NCBI RefSeq assembly: GCF_015207255.1 | Contig: NZ_JADEXG010000015.1 | Span: 26,913 to 90,912 of the forward strand | Reading direction: 5' to 3' | Source of the DNA: Vasconcelosia minhoensis LEGE 07310 | GTDB taxonomy: Bacteria; Cyanobacteriota; Cyanobacteriia; Phormidesmidales; Phormidesmidaceae | Length of the DNA stretch: 64,000 nucleotides | Shown here: positions 8,063-17,752 of the stretch, piece by piece | Layout of the letters: each line of letters begins with the position of its first letter | Numbering within the stretch: the stretch's first letter is position 1 | Program-made: the position numbers and the translations under genes | The notes under the pieces: generated by a model | Told to the model about the DNA's origin: nothing | The model's database searches: none | What the model saw: the letters and a program-made list of their open reading frames with translations, nothing else

Positions 8063-9306
8063 CGGGGCTTTACCGTAAGTTAGGCTTTCAAAGCTTAAAA
8101 CATTGTTCTCGTCGTCAAAGAAATCTGGATCGAATCGCTGTAGGATTCTCTCCACATAGAATTCCATACATTTTCTTTCAAGCGTTTTCGGCTTTAGAGA
8201 TTCCATGCGATAAATCGGTTCGCCAGTATTCCGAACAGGCCTATTCTGGCTATCTCGAAAAAAGCCGAAGTGGCGCAAGCAGTTCAGGACCTCGCTGATT
8301 TTTTCTCGCGATAACCCCAATTCTGCTTTCATCTGATCTCTTAAAGTCCTTGATATTTCGTTAAAGCTGCTCGGCACAGCTTGAGCATCCATTAGCCTGA
8401 TCAGCTGATCCAGAATGCTACTGCGATGTTCCGGCGCTAGATTGAGCCGCTGTTTTTTAAAGAAGCTTTCAAGGATATCATCGTCAGCGGCGGCTGGGAT
8501 AGTCAGTTCAGCCTCTGGGTCGTCATTGTCATCGATTGAATGAAGGTCTGCGCGGACTGCCAAAGTGCTCTGGATCCGGTCTAAGAAATTGTTTTGGTCT
8601 GCAACGGTAAAATTCCAGTTTTTATTGCGAAGATAGGCTTCTGATTCATCAATATCCAGCACCACAAAAATGGCCTGGTCAGAATCCAGTTGCAACCTTT
8701 CCCGATGCCGATTAAATTTCTCTATGCCTTGCTGGTAGTGCTGTCCGGCCTTGCACTCAATCAGCAGTGGTTTTCCATCCAACAGAAAAAACAAATCCAG
8801 CTCTGACGACTCTTCGTTTGCATATACAATTTTTGGATTTCTAAGATACTGGTAGCCAGCCCCAGCCGAATCAAGCAAATCAATGACTTTATGCGTAATG
8901 AACCGCTCAAACCAGCCCCCATCGAAAAACCCCTGTATATCTGAACGCCGATAGGAAGCAGCCAGGATATAATCTGAGCCCTCTGTTTTTTTGACAAATC
9001 TTCCGATCGATAAATAGTCGCACGACCTGAGCTTTTTAGATATTGATTGTGAATACGCTTTGCCCTTGAGTCATAGCCCTCCAGGCTGAAATGCACTCTT
9101 TTGCCGACGCTGTTTCTCAACTTCCAATGAAATTTTTTCAGGATAGAATAGTTATCTCCCAGGTAAAGGGATAGCCCGTCTAGTAAAGCATCGACTTGAG
9201 GGTCTGGCTCGTAGTAGTTCTCCTCTTCGACCTGATTGCGTTCAAACCACTCAATCACTTTCTGAGCCGCTTCCCCGGCTGAAAGTTCCTCCGGGTCTTC
9301 GGCCAT
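7991..9306 (-). pseudogene. PD-(D/E)XK nuclease gene, split by one frameshift
   Basis: Two overlapping frames together make one protein of about 438 residues. The first runs from ATG at 9306 to HFSLEGYDS; from about 9070 the sense continues in the next frame as KGKAYSQSISKKL, CDYLSIGRFVKKTEGSDYI, FFDGGWFERFI and into the nuclease core SSELDLFFLLDGK-PLLIECKAG (Asp, then Glu-x-Lys). One missing base near 9066-9073 accounts for the switch. The core resembles Card1/DUF1887-like restriction-type nucleases; the C-terminal 150 residues are unrecognised. Overlaps the small orf on the other strand by 72 bases. Either a recent pseudogene or a sequencing error. Confidence 0.65.
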
Positions 9307-9369
9307 CGGCCCAGTCTGCGCCTGTGGGTTGCTGCTAGCCCGTTCTGCGCTGGCCGGTTTGCTGACCCG

Positions 9370-9798
9370 TTATAAGCTGGTGAACTGCCTTCTAATCTCT
9401 GATTCCAATTCTGCCAGCCTGGCCTCGATGCTGCTGACGTCCTCCCGATTTGAGCTGGGCTGTCCCGATAGCGATCGCAAATTTTCTTCAATCTGATCGA
9501 TTTTTACCTCATGCGCCTGCGTCGTGCGCGCGATTCCTTCGATCGTTCTACTGGCTTGACCAACCAGATGGGCCGACTTAGTCCGCTCGAACTGGCGCTC
9601 GCGCTCGGCTGTTTGCTGATTGGCAGCCAGCTGTCTGAGCCGCCGATCCTGCTGAACATGTCCGGCGGCTGCGGCTGCGCCCGTGGCTGCGCCCACAATT
9701 GCGCCTTTAGCCCGATTGGGGATTAGCCAAAGCCCAGCTGCACCCAGGAGAATGCTAGAAACCAATACAGTCAGCGTGTTTTTGGTATGATGATTCAT
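9370..9798 (-). CDS. Small membrane protein with glycine zipper and coiled coil
   Basis: Product of 142 residues, family not recognised. Residues 8-27 form one membrane segment (LTVLVSSILLGAAGLWLI), followed by a glycine/alanine-rich GAIVGAATGAAAAAG zipper, then an Arg/Gln-rich helix and a C-terminal coiled coil (VKIDQIEENLRSL, IEARLAELESEIRRQ). It lies 63 bp upstream of the nuclease gene on the same strand, so they may be co-transcribed. A membrane-anchored partner of the nuclease is conceivable but unsupported by any known pair. Confidence 0.55.
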   Translation of the reverse strand: MNHHTKNTLTVLVSSILLGAAGLWLIPNRAKGAIVGAATGAAAAAGHVQQDRRLRQLAANQQTAERERQFERTKSAHLVGQASRTIEGIARTTQAHEVKIDQIEENLRSLSGQPSSNREDVSSIEARLAELESEIRRQFTSL

Positions 9799-9882
9799 GT
9801 TTCACCAGCCGCTAGCAATCAGGTCTGCCCACTAACGTCTATTGAACTCGAACTCATCCGGTTAGGCAAATGTTACGACCCG

Positions 9883-10638
9883 CTAACAGGTTGCCAGAGC
9901 CGACTGACTCACGCCGCACCGGGAGTAGAGTTTGCCTGCCGCAACAAACGCCTTAAACAGCGCCTGGCTACAGTCGTTTGGCAGCGACATTTCCGGGTGC
10001 CATTGTAAGGCAATTGCCCAGGGATGGTGCTCATGCTCCAGCGCTTCAATCAGGCCATCGGCGGCGTAACCCACGGCGCGCCAGCCGTTTGGAGTCTTTT
10101 CGACCGCCTGATGATGCCATGAAACCACCTCGATGCGTTGGCTGTTGACCATTTTAGCTAGCTTGCTCTGCTCTCTTAGCTGCACAATATGGGTCGTTGG
10201 CTGGCTCTGGTGAACGCGGTGGGGCACCTGTTCGCCAAAGCGGTCCGGCACGTGGGGAATGAGCCGACAGCCGCCGCTCGCGATCGCCAGTACCTGGAGG
10301 CCGCGACAGATACCCAGCAGGGGAACGTTTTTTGCGATCGCGGCCCGAGCCAGCTCAATTTCAAACGCATCGCGCGTTGGATCGATCCGATAGATAGTGC
10401 TGTGACCAGCCCCGCCGTAGCGACTGGGGTCAATGTCTCCGCCGCCGGTGAATAGTAAGGCATCCACCAAACCGACCAGGGTATCAATTTGAGTTTCTTC
10501 AGGCGGCAGCAAAATCGGGACGCCGCCCGCTTCCCGCACCGCATCCACGTAGTTGGCGTACTGGTAGTACTGCTGGTCTCCGTTCCGACCGTAGGCCGTA
10601 ATCCCGATCACGGGGGGACGATTACTTTGATTCAGCAT
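9883..10638 (-). CDS. Class I glutamine amidotransferase / peptidase C26 (gamma-glutamyl hydrolase type)
   Basis: Peptidase C26 family hydrolase acting on gamma-glutamyl amides, like PuuD. Visible motifs: PPVIGITAYG at the start, DALLFTGGGDIDP (oxyanion region), LLGICRGLQVLA with the nucleophilic Cys, and ALQWHPEMS with the catalytic His and Glu. Length (251) is normal. Its first 17 bases overlap the end of the aldo/keto reductase gene upstream, so the two form an operon. The exact substrate (gamma-glutamyl-GABA or another conjugate) is not determinable. Confidence 0.88.
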   Translation of the reverse strand: MLNQSNRPPVIGITAYGRNGDQQYYQYANYVDAVREAGGVPILLPPEETQIDTLVGLVDALLFTGGGDIDPSRYGGAGHSTIYRIDPTRDAFEIELARAAIAKNVPLLGICRGLQVLAIASGGCRLIPHVPDRFGEQVPHRVHQSQPTTHIVQLREQSKLAKMVNSQRIEVVSWHHQAVEKTPNGWRAVGYAADGLIEALEHEHHPWAIALQWHPEMSLPNDCSQALFKAFVAAGKLYSRCGVSQSALATC

Positions 10639-11701
10639 GGGTTCCCTGGAGGATAGTTTTGACGACCGCGGGTTCTAATGCTGGGACAGACACGAGCTTG
10701 AGATTAGCTTCCACGTGCTCTGGTTTTTTCATCCCGACAAGCGCCGTTGCTATGCCCGGGACGCTGCGGGTAAACTGTAGCGCCTGCTGGCCTAAGGTCA
10801 GAGGATAGTCCCTCGCGAAATCCAGAAAAGGCAGCATTTTTTCGAATTCGTCTCCCTGCGCGATCGCGGCGCTGGCAATCGGCGTCAGCCCTAATGTTTC
10901 AGCCGCTTGAATTGTGGTAACGCTCTGACCATCAATGGTCTGAGTCGCCTGGTTAGCCCCTTCTAGCATTAGCAGATTGAGCGGCAGCTGAATGTATTCA
11001 AAGGCGCTTTTCTCGCTTTTGGAACCCGCCTGAGCGATGGACTGCGCTTTAGCCAAATCAATATGAGCGGGTTGAGTGGAAGGAACGCGAAAAGCATCCC
11101 AGGTGGCAATTCCGTAAGCCCCAATTTTGCCCTCGACAACCGCGTTTTCTAGCACGGCAAAGGCTGCCTCCAGCCGTTCATAGAAGACCTCTGGAGAAAC
11201 CGCTGAAAGCTGGGCTTCTGGATTGTGCAGATAGTAAATATCGATGGTTTCTAACCCCAGATTCTCCAAGCTGCGATGCAGCTGATCCCGGAGGTATTCA
11301 GGGTGCATACAGTGCCGCTGCTCAGCTAGGTCAGCCATCGCGATCGCGGCGTTGGGCTGCTCAACATAGGTTTCACGAAACCAGGCTACCCGGTCAGGAT
11401 GCGGGACAAACCCACCCTTCGAGCAAACAATGATTTCCTCGCGAGCGGCGATTCCCTCATTGAAAACCCGCTGAAGTGCCTGCCCGACGGCGCGTTCGCT
11501 GCGCTGGTGGCGGTAGTTAATGGCGGTATCTACGACGTTGATGCCCTGCGCGATCGCGTCTACAATCGCCTGACGCATCAGCCCGTCGGTCTGGTCGTCT
11601 ATCGGCCCCAGATAGGTGCCAATGCCAATGGAGCTTGCCGTCAGCACCGCCGACTTGAAATGAGACGGGTCACATTGCTGCTGCCGCCGCTGATAGCCCA
11701 T
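10622..11701 (-). CDS. Aldo/keto reductase
   Basis: NADPH-dependent aldo/keto reductase. The N-terminal part has SIGIGTYLG, then NVVDTAINYRHQRSERAVG (catalytic Asp and Tyr), VCSKGGF (Lys) and DIYYLHNPEAQL (His). A C-terminal cofactor-binding region reads VPGIATALVGMKKPEHVEANL. I prefer ATG at 11701 because GAGGGG stands just upstream; the frame is open to an ATG at 11737 with no ribosome site. It overlaps the C26 amidotransferase gene by 17 bases. Substrate unknown. Confidence 0.85.
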   Translation of the reverse strand: MGYQRRQQQCDPSHFKSAVLTASSIGIGTYLGPIDDQTDGLMRQAIVDAIAQGINVVDTAINYRHQRSERAVGQALQRVFNEGIAAREEIIVCSKGGFVPHPDRVAWFRETYVEQPNAAIAMADLAEQRHCMHPEYLRDQLHRSLENLGLETIDIYYLHNPEAQLSAVSPEVFYERLEAAFAVLENAVVEGKIGAYGIATWDAFRVPSTQPAHIDLAKAQSIAQAGSKSEKSAFEYIQLPLNLLMLEGANQATQTIDGQSVTTIQAAETLGLTPIASAAIAQGDEFEKMLPFLDFARDYPLTLGQQALQFTRSVPGIATALVGMKKPEHVEANLKLVSVPALEPAVVKTILQGTHAESK

Positions 11702-11771
11702 TGTCCCCTCAGGGGTCGCCCGACCTGAAATTACCATTTGATGACTGAGTTTATCTAAACAACTGTCTCCG

Positions 11772-12566
11772 CTATCCTATCTCAGCCATCAATGCAGGCT
11801 GATCGGTTAAAGCGGCAAGAGACTGGATCAGGGTCTGTAGAAAAGGCTGGGGCTGATGGTGCAAAAAGAAATGATTGCCCTGAAATATCTTCAGGTCAAA
11901 GCAGCCGCTGGTATGGTCGCGCCAGCCCGCTAGGTCTAAACTGCTCACGGCGTTGTCCTGCTGGCCGGCATAGACGCTAATCGGACAGTCCAGCGGCCGA
12001 TCTGGAACATAGATATAGGTTTCCAGCAGGGTGAAATCTGCCCTCAGGCTGGGGAGAAAGAGTTCCAGAATGCTACGGTCTTGCTGGATGGAGGCTGGAA
12101 TGGCTTCGTAGCGGCGGTTGAGCTCGGTGATAAAGGCTTGCTCCGGCAGCGGATGAATGTGGGGCGTTGCAATCGGGATCTGAGGAGCGGGGCAGCTACA
12201 GCAAAAGAGCTGCATTGGCCCCGGTGGCTGCCGCTGTCGCAGCGCTCTCGCTACCTCAAAACCGAGAACAGCACCCATGCTGTGGCCCAGGAAAGCAAAA
12301 GGTATATTCAGACAGGGCTCCAACGCCTGAGTTAGCACCGGTAGCAATTGTGCTAAACGAACATAGGGATTTTCCGCAATCCGCTTGCCTCGACCTGGCA
12401 GATGAATGACGCAGAGCTCCACCCCGGCAGGCAACAGCGTAGCCCAGCGGCTGTAGGCAGACACCATCCCGCCTGCACAGGGAAAGCAGAACAGCCTCAA
12501 TCGAGCTTCTGGTCTTGGCTTAGGACACACTATCCAACTGGCGGCTCCCTGGGTCATATTCATCAA
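11772..12566 (-). CDS. Type II thioesterase of NRPS/PKS systems
   Basis: GrsT-like external thioesterase of 264 residues that hydrolyses misprimed or stalled acyl groups from carrier domains. Motifs: LFCFPCAGGM near the N terminus, AFLGHSMGAVLGFEVA with the nucleophilic Ser, and NHFFLHHQ with the catalytic His. It lies on the same strand as the large synthase cluster but is separated from it by the AT-rich genes at 12.7-18.9 kb. It most likely edits the PKS/NRPS assembly line upstream. Confidence 0.88.
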   Translation of the reverse strand: MMNMTQGAASWIVCPKPRPEARLRLFCFPCAGGMVSAYSRWATLLPAGVELCVIHLPGRGKRIAENPYVRLAQLLPVLTQALEPCLNIPFAFLGHSMGAVLGFEVARALRQRQPPGPMQLFCCSCPAPQIPIATPHIHPLPEQAFITELNRRYEAIPASIQQDRSILELFLPSLRADFTLLETYIYVPDRPLDCPISVYAGQQDNAVSSLDLAGWRDHTSGCFDLKIFQGNHFFLHHQPQPFLQTLIQSLAALTDQPALMAEIG

Positions 12567-12681
12567 CCTTCACATTCTTAGGTAGTAAATAGACAATCCT
12601 CTAAGGGATGATCTAGTTATGCAATTCAAAACATATTTGAAGTCTACATAGCTGCTTTTGCTGCTTCCATGTATTCTGATC

Positions 12682-13299
12682 TCACCATAGCTTCGGATAG
12701 CTCAAAATAAGGGATTTTTGGCTCCTTCCGAGAAGATGAGCATACGCTACAAGGGCTCCTCTATGATGAGCAATATAATCGATCATGCAATCAAGAATGT
12801 CTACATGGGTATAGTCAGCAGGTACAACGGGACTTTCTGGTGAGAAAGACTTCTCAATCTCTTCAACTGTTCTGCTCCCAAACATTTCCACAGCAGCATC
12901 CATAACGCCATCGAACAGGACTAAGGCTTTTCTCAAAGAAGTCGAAGCAGCAGCAGCCAAAGGCCACCTCTGAACATCAATGACTGCTCCTAGCGCTCTT
13001 TCGTCAGCCATAGTTATCCAAGTCATATCTTTAACTGCTTCGCGTTCGCATAGCGGAGCATAGCCTTCATAAGGGCCAAACATGCCTGAAAGGAAATATT
13101 CATTTGCGATGACGACATGTAGAACTTGACTTGCAACGGTCAACGTATCTTCTGTTGGCTTAAAATCGGAATCTTCTTCCTTGAAAGAATCAATCGCTCG
13201 ATGAAAGCATACTTGATGATCGCGAATTTTCTGCACAAAAGGGTTGGAAAACGATTTAATGGGTGGCAGCGGAGGGACTAAAATTTCTGCAAAGCTCAT
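12682..13299 (-). CDS. DinB-like metal-binding four-helix protein
   Basis: DinB/YfiT-superfamily protein of 205 residues. The likely metal histidines are in LHVVIANEYFLSGMFG and near the C terminus in DYIAHHRGALVAYAHLLG, a typical DinB ending. DinB-type proteins include thiol-dependent S-transferases and many of unknown role. It is AT-rich compared with the synthase genes and contains no HIP1 sites. A role in the biosynthetic pathway is possible but not shown. Confidence 0.75.
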   Translation of the reverse strand: MSFAEILVPPLPPIKSFSNPFVQKIRDHQVCFHRAIDSFKEEDSDFKPTEDTLTVASQVLHVVIANEYFLSGMFGPYEGYAPLCEREAVKDMTWITMADERALGAVIDVQRWPLAAAASTSLRKALVLFDGVMDAAVEMFGSRTVEEIEKSFSPESPVVPADYTHVDILDCMIDYIAHHRGALVAYAHLLGRSQKSLILSYPKLW

Positions 13300-13438
13300 T
13301 TCTGTTCCTTTTCCGGACTAGCTGATTACTTTTAACATTAAGAGAAAATATAATGTATTGCATTAGATCTTTTTTTCTTTGATTAGGAGATTCTTTATCT
13401 GTAAGTAGCCTGCAGCAGATTCAGGTAGTATATAAATA

Positions 13439-14386
13439 CTAAGATCGGACTCGAAACCATTTCAGGGTTGCTGAAATAGCTTTCGATAAAGGCGTTGCCA
13501 GATTGTAAAATACATTGGAAAACTTATCATGGTTTACAACAAAGGGCTCTTCAAATTCGTAAAGCATCTCTACTAACTCCCCGGCAGACTTATTGAACAG
13601 GCCAAGTAGTCTCAACATCGGTTTGGAAACGACCTGATATTGAGGATTAGTACCAGCCTGTATGAAAATTTGATTAATAAACTGGCGAGTAGTCAACGTT
13701 TCTGCATTCGGTATATGCCAAACTTGTCCCAAAGCGGTCTCTTCCTCTGCTAATAGAACAAGAGCAGCCCCCACATCTACGATGTAAGTAAACGTGTGTG
13801 GCTGATCAAGGTCTCCGAACACTTGGGCAGCGCGTCCCTGTAAGGCTGCTTGAAAGATTTGCTCGCCTACAGCAGAAACTCGCACCCGAGGGCCAAAAAA
13901 ATCAGATGCCCGCCCAATAGCAACCCGCACTTTACCGGCTCGGTGAGCATCAAGTAAATCGGTCGCCATCCTGGCACGTACTCTACCTTTACGGGTATGA
14001 GCCATGTAAGGTAGGTCTTCAGTCATAGGTTCACCCTGCGTTTTTCCATACATATAAAGGTTATCCATGACGACTAACTTGGCCTCAGTGGCTGCGGCTG
14101 CTTCTAAAACACTATGCTGAATTGCCGGAAAGAGCTCTGGCCAACGATGATAAGGTGGGTTAAGGGCGTTGTAGACAACATCTGTGCCCTTAATAGCTTC
14201 CCTCGCAAAATTGAGGTCGGTAATGTCACCTGCCAAAACTTCGACTGACGAAGGTACTTGCGCTCGACCACTGCGACTGATTAGCCGAACACGCTGCTGT
14301 TTGGCCAGCAGATGATCCATAACTGACAGCCCTACTGGACCGGCACCGAGAATAGTATGAAAATTGGAAATAACAGTATCAGGCAT
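13439..14386 (-). CDS. NAD-dependent epimerase/dehydratase family protein
   Basis: Extended SDR fold of 315 residues. The N terminus FHTILGAGPVGLSVMDHLL is an atypical dinucleotide-binding loop (GxGxxG), followed by GDITDL, DVVYNALNPPYHRW and DNLYMYG where YxxxK is not obvious; the canonical tyrosine motif is weak, as in atypical extended SDRs. VFGDLDQPHTFTYIVDVG is a typical sugar-epimerase-like stretch. It is a stand-alone gene with long gaps on both sides. Substrate unknown. Confidence 0.75.
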   Translation of the reverse strand: MPDTVISNFHTILGAGPVGLSVMDHLLAKQQRVRLISRSGRAQVPSSVEVLAGDITDLNFAREAIKGTDVVYNALNPPYHRWPELFPAIQHSVLEAAAATEAKLVVMDNLYMYGKTQGEPMTEDLPYMAHTRKGRVRARMATDLLDAHRAGKVRVAIGRASDFFGPRVRVSAVGEQIFQAALQGRAAQVFGDLDQPHTFTYIVDVGAALVLLAEEETALGQVWHIPNAETLTTRQFINQIFIQAGTNPQYQVVSKPMLRLLGLFNKSAGELVEMLYEFEEPFVVNHDKFSNVFYNLATPLSKAISATLKWFRVRS

Positions 14387-14982
14387 CTTTCTATACTCTA
14401 TATGACACAGTGACAGGTACTAAATTCAATCAGTGATAGCAATCTCCTTGTTGCAAAGGGCTTGTGTCTGTCGAAATAATGGCAGTCTAATCTAGGCAAA
14501 GCTTCGAGGACGGATCCGTTCTTCGATTAGCAATCAAGTTTCCTTATCTGCTCAATTAGGAAGAATCTCGCTAGCGCACCACGAAAAATTTAAGTCCTGT
14601 CTAAAATATCAAGGCGATTTTGGGATTGCGACCCTCGACAATGAGCGATATGGCAGCCGCTCGAAGTGTCTATTGGTAAAAGTAAAATCTCTGAGCTTGA
14701 AGCATATATTCGCCAGTTTGGGGCTCTCTAAATTAAGTTTCATAGTTTAACACCTGCGGCTTCATTTTCCTGTATAGAACAAGACACTGCTGTATCTTTA
14801 ATGATCATCTTCATGATAAATTAATACAGTTTACTTATCTCCATTGAAAAAACGAAATGTTTTGGTTTAAATGAAACTCACAGCCTATGAGCTTAATAGT
14901 CCTAAACTTTCACACAGAAAGAACTATATGCGCTTAGGATTTTAGCAAATTAAGCTAGAAGTATTTATTTGGTAACGATGCA
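14387..14982 (-). other. Intergenic region, no gene seen
   Basis: About 600 bases between divergent genes, AT-rich. No convincing coding frame, RNA gene or long repeat was seen on either strand. It must carry the promoters of the epimerase-like gene (minus) and the exported protein gene (plus). A short reading near 14660-14730 (KSKISELEAYIRQFG) hints at a lost gene but is too short to assign. Confidence 0.4.
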
Positions 14983-15786
14983 ATGAAAGCAACTCAGCTA
15001 TTATCAGCTTGCACCATTTTGTTTAAGCCTCATGGCTGGGCACCCTTCTGCCTGATTACGGCTGCCTCCGTTTTTGTAAAGCCAACTCCCCCTGCCTACG
15101 CTCAAACTTTTTTAGAAGTAGATGGACGCGAAAGCATTCGTTTCGTTCCCGAAACAGTCGATATTTTAGAAAATTTGGGGTTGGACTTGCTTCCGCCTAT
15201 TTCTACTGCTACGCCAGCTCAGGGCTTCGACTTTGGATTTCAATTTATCCCTCCAGATTCAAATACTTTACGACGCAGCAATTTAGCCTTTGAAGTAATT
15301 GAGATAGAGGGAGCTCTCTCTACAGTCCCACTAGGGGGAATAGAATCTTTTGACGCAAGCTTCGAATTTATCGTAAACACTGAGCGACTTGATTTAGATC
15401 CGATATTAAGGTTTGATAACTTTTCAACTTTTGTGCCGTCCAACTTTTTTAGCCCAGAGTTTCAAATTTTTATTGCTCAAGAAGATGAGCAGCGCTTTCC
15501 CGAGTTCCGCCTATTTGATGTTTCGGTTCTAGGCCCTATCACGTTAGACCCATCGACTCAAATGCTAGTGTTGGAAAACGTTGATTTGAATATTTCTCAA
15601 GAGTTTAGTGACTTTCTTCAATCTGCCGGTGCCGAAGTCGATACCACTGGCTTAAAATTTATTGAGGCACGCGGAGATAGAGAGCTTCTAGAAATTTCGA
15701 CTACAGAGGTCCCTGATCTAAGCAATAGCTTAATTGGAATATGCTTAGTTGGATTTGGACTATTAGTCTCCAAACTGCGCTCGTAA
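14983..15786 (+). CDS. Exported protein with degenerate PEP-CTERM-like anchor
   Basis: Product of 267 residues, function not recognised. The N terminus has a hydrophobic segment (CLITAASVFV) ending with AYAQ, a plausible signal peptidase site. The middle is rich in Phe, Asp and beta-prone stretches. The C terminus VPDLSNSLIGICLVGFGLLV-SKLRS resembles a PEP-CTERM sorting signal (a VPxxS start, one membrane helix, basic end) but with VPDLS instead of VPEPS. It converges on a clear PEP-CTERM gene. AT-rich. Confidence 0.6.
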   Translation: MKATQLLSACTILFKPHGWAPFCLITAASVFVKPTPPAYAQTFLEVDGRESIRFVPETVDILENLGLDLLPPISTATPAQGFDFGFQFIPPDSNTLRRSNLAFEVIEIEGALSTVPLGGIESFDASFEFIVNTERLDLDPILRFDNFSTFVPSNFFSPEFQIFIAQEDEQRFPEFRLFDVSVLGPITLDPSTQMLVLENVDLNISQEFSDFLQSAGAEVDTTGLKFIEARGDRELLEISTTEVPDLSNSLIGICLVGFGLLVSKLRS

Positions 15787-15812
15787 TTCTATAGAGAGTA
15801 CAGTATTTCAGC

Positions 15813-15862
15813 CTATTAATGATTAACGCTTGGTCTACAAACTAAGAGCTAATCACTAATAG
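15813..15862. terminator. Inverted repeat between convergent genes, likely bidirectional terminator
   Basis: CTATTAATGATTA at 15813-15825 pairs with TAATCACTAATAG at 15850-15862 (12 of 13 positions), with a loop of about 24 bases. It lies in the 95-bp gap between the two convergent exported-protein genes. No strong T-run follows, so the role as terminator is inferred from place and structure. Confidence 0.45.
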
Positions 15863-15881
15863 ACTACATTATTTTGCTCTT

Positions 15882-16865
15882 CTATGATGGCCAAGCTTTG
15901 CCTCTGTAGCTAGTGACAGTCCAAACATATAGTAAAGCAAGTCCTAATATGCTTGAAGGCTCAGGCACTTTCTCTGCTTCTAAAGGAACAGCTCTTAAGC
16001 TTACCGGAAAGGGGAAAGATACAACCCCATATCCATTGCCTACTGAAAAAATAGGATCTTGCACCTGACCTTCTTCATAGACAGCCTGAATGCCTCCGCC
16101 AGCATTTTCAACATCTCTCAGGAACGAGCTAGCCAAGCCTGAGAGTAAAGGTGACAGATCGTCTTCTTGCGAAGCAGAGAAAGGATCTGAAAAAATTGCA
16201 TCGAAATCATCTTCAATGGCTGTCGTGCTGCCATACTCTAAAACATTATAGAAGTCAGAATAGCCGAAGTCGATGAACTTAGTATCTTCGTAAATCAGAA
16301 AGATTTCAACATCTTCTGGCTTAGCACTGTAAATTCTTTCCTCTACAGTTGAGTCAGGACTTGCAAACCAGTTTTGGCCTAGCAGATCAGTACCCAAATT
16401 CCAAGTTTCTGTGAGGTCACGATCCGTTTTTTGTCCGTAACTTATACCGATCTTGTCCAAGGAAAGATTGTTGCTATTCAGAAAAGTTGAAAAGTTTGCA
16501 AATCCAAGAATGTCAGTCAAGCTAGCTGAACGAGTTGCCCCACTAGGAGGTAATTCTGGGCTCGCGTGCTTGCCCGTTGTGTAGTACGGAGCAATATTGC
16601 CAGGAGCGTTTTTGCTGATTTCGATATGGCCAACGTCTGGAGCTGAAAAGTCTAGATTGAAAAAAGCGGTAAATCCCTGATTTTGGCTAGGGTCGCCCGT
16701 TAGCAACAGTTGATTATCTGACTGTAGGGGACGAGCAGAAATGTTCTTTAGTTGGGTATAGTCATACTGGCTCAGATCAAGATTAGCAGCTTTAGCTGGC
16801 AACGATACCGAGATTGCTACGGTACTGCCTAAGGCCAGAGAAGTAAAGACAATTTTCTTTCTCAT
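15882..16865 (-). CDS. PEP-CTERM sorting domain protein
   Basis: Exported protein of about 327 residues. The ATG at 16865 (MRKKIVFTSLALGSTVAI) gives a normal signal peptide ending SLPAKA; an in-frame ATG at 16898 only adds a poor N-terminal extension. The C terminus carries the PEP-CTERM signal EKVPEPSSILGLALLYV followed by a short basic tail, which directs processing by exosortase in bacteria that make exopolysaccharide. The mature domain is not recognised. AT-rich like its neighbours. Confidence 0.8.
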   Translation of the reverse strand: MRKKIVFTSLALGSTVAISVSLPAKAANLDLSQYDYTQLKNISARPLQSDNQLLLTGDPSQNQGFTAFFNLDFSAPDVGHIEISKNAPGNIAPYYTTGKHASPELPPSGATRSASLTDILGFANFSTFLNSNNLSLDKIGISYGQKTDRDLTETWNLGTDLLGQNWFASPDSTVEERIYSAKPEDVEIFLIYEDTKFIDFGYSDFYNVLEYGSTTAIEDDFDAIFSDPFSASQEDDLSPLLSGLASSFLRDVENAGGGIQAVYEEGQVQDPIFSVGNGYGVVSFPFPVSLRAVPLEAEKVPEPSSILGLALLYVWTVTSYRGKAWPS

Positions 16866-16943
16866 TTTGAGAATCCTTGATAAAATGTCATAACTCAATC
16901 AATGCGAATCCCTGATTTTGGTCATTCTTACCTATTACTACCC

Positions 16944-17678
16944 TTAGCGATGCCCTTTGACCAAGACAATCGCTAGGGTCAAATACCAAAAGTTAAGCAG
17001 TGTAGTGCTAATAAAGACAGCTGATTCAAACAAGCTTATGCCTGAATCACCTAGCAAACTGAGCAGCCACGCGATCGCAACTACAATACCAAACCCGCTA
17101 AGCCAAATAGGCAGCTGCCGAGAGCGCAAAACTGCGAGCGATAATAGCCCGACCCAAAGAGCGGTGAACATTTGAACACCGATATACTCACCGACCTTGC
17201 CAGCATAGAGGTTAAACGTATCGTATAGAAGTGAGATAGTCTCCTGAAGTGCTGGTGAATTGTCTGATACAACGTAACGATTAGCCAAGTATGGCATTAA
17301 AAAGAGCCAGCGTATAATTCCCAGGCTTTTCATAGCGCCGCTTATGATGCCAAAGGCAGTTGCGCTCAGTAAAAGTGGGTTCTGCTTGAGACCAAAATAG
17401 CAGTGCAAAACGATTGCAAGTGGTACTAGCAAAATTGCTGATAGAAGGTAGCTATAGTAGCCAAAAACAACGGAGCCCTGATGGGCAACCAATCGTGGTA
17501 ATACAACAGAAGCTGGCTCATCTAAGCTAGCGGGCCAATCGATAGCCTGACCTAGAACCACAAACGCGGTCATAAAGAAAACAATTTCTAGAACCAGCAG
17601 AACGGAAGCAATTTGAGGAAGGTTATTGACGCCAGTCATCACCTGTTTTTGCGAAAAACTTGTGTTCATAGCTTTCAA
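16944..17678 (-). CDS. Multi-pass membrane protein, DUF4386-like
   Basis: About 244 residues with six or so hydrophobic helices, for example IASVLLVLEIVFFMTAFVVLG, YSYLLSAILLVPLAIVL and LWVGLLSLAVL. The pattern NLYAGKVGEYIGVQMFTALWV matches what I know of DUF4386 proteins, integral membrane proteins of unknown function. It lies 74 bp downstream of the MFS gene on the same strand and could be the last gene of that transcript. Confidence 0.6.
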   Translation of the reverse strand: MKAMNTSFSQKQVMTGVNNLPQIASVLLVLEIVFFMTAFVVLGQAIDWPASLDEPASVVLPRLVAHQGSVVFGYYSYLLSAILLVPLAIVLHCYFGLKQNPLLLSATAFGIISGAMKSLGIIRWLFLMPYLANRYVVSDNSPALQETISLLYDTFNLYAGKVGEYIGVQMFTALWVGLLSLAVLRSRQLPIWLSGFGIVVAIAWLLSLLGDSGISLFESAVFISTTLLNFWYLTLAIVLVKGHR

Positions 17679-17752
17679 AGAGAATCCATCATTGACGATT
17701 AAAGTATAACTGCGATTTGGAATGTGAATTCTATTTTTTGGTCTGGCTTTGT

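Noticed and set aside
8985..9000. A7 run in the nuclease gene as the frameshift site
   Set aside because: The correct downstream frame already reads well upstream of this run (CDYLSIGRFV), so the switch must be earlier, near 9070.
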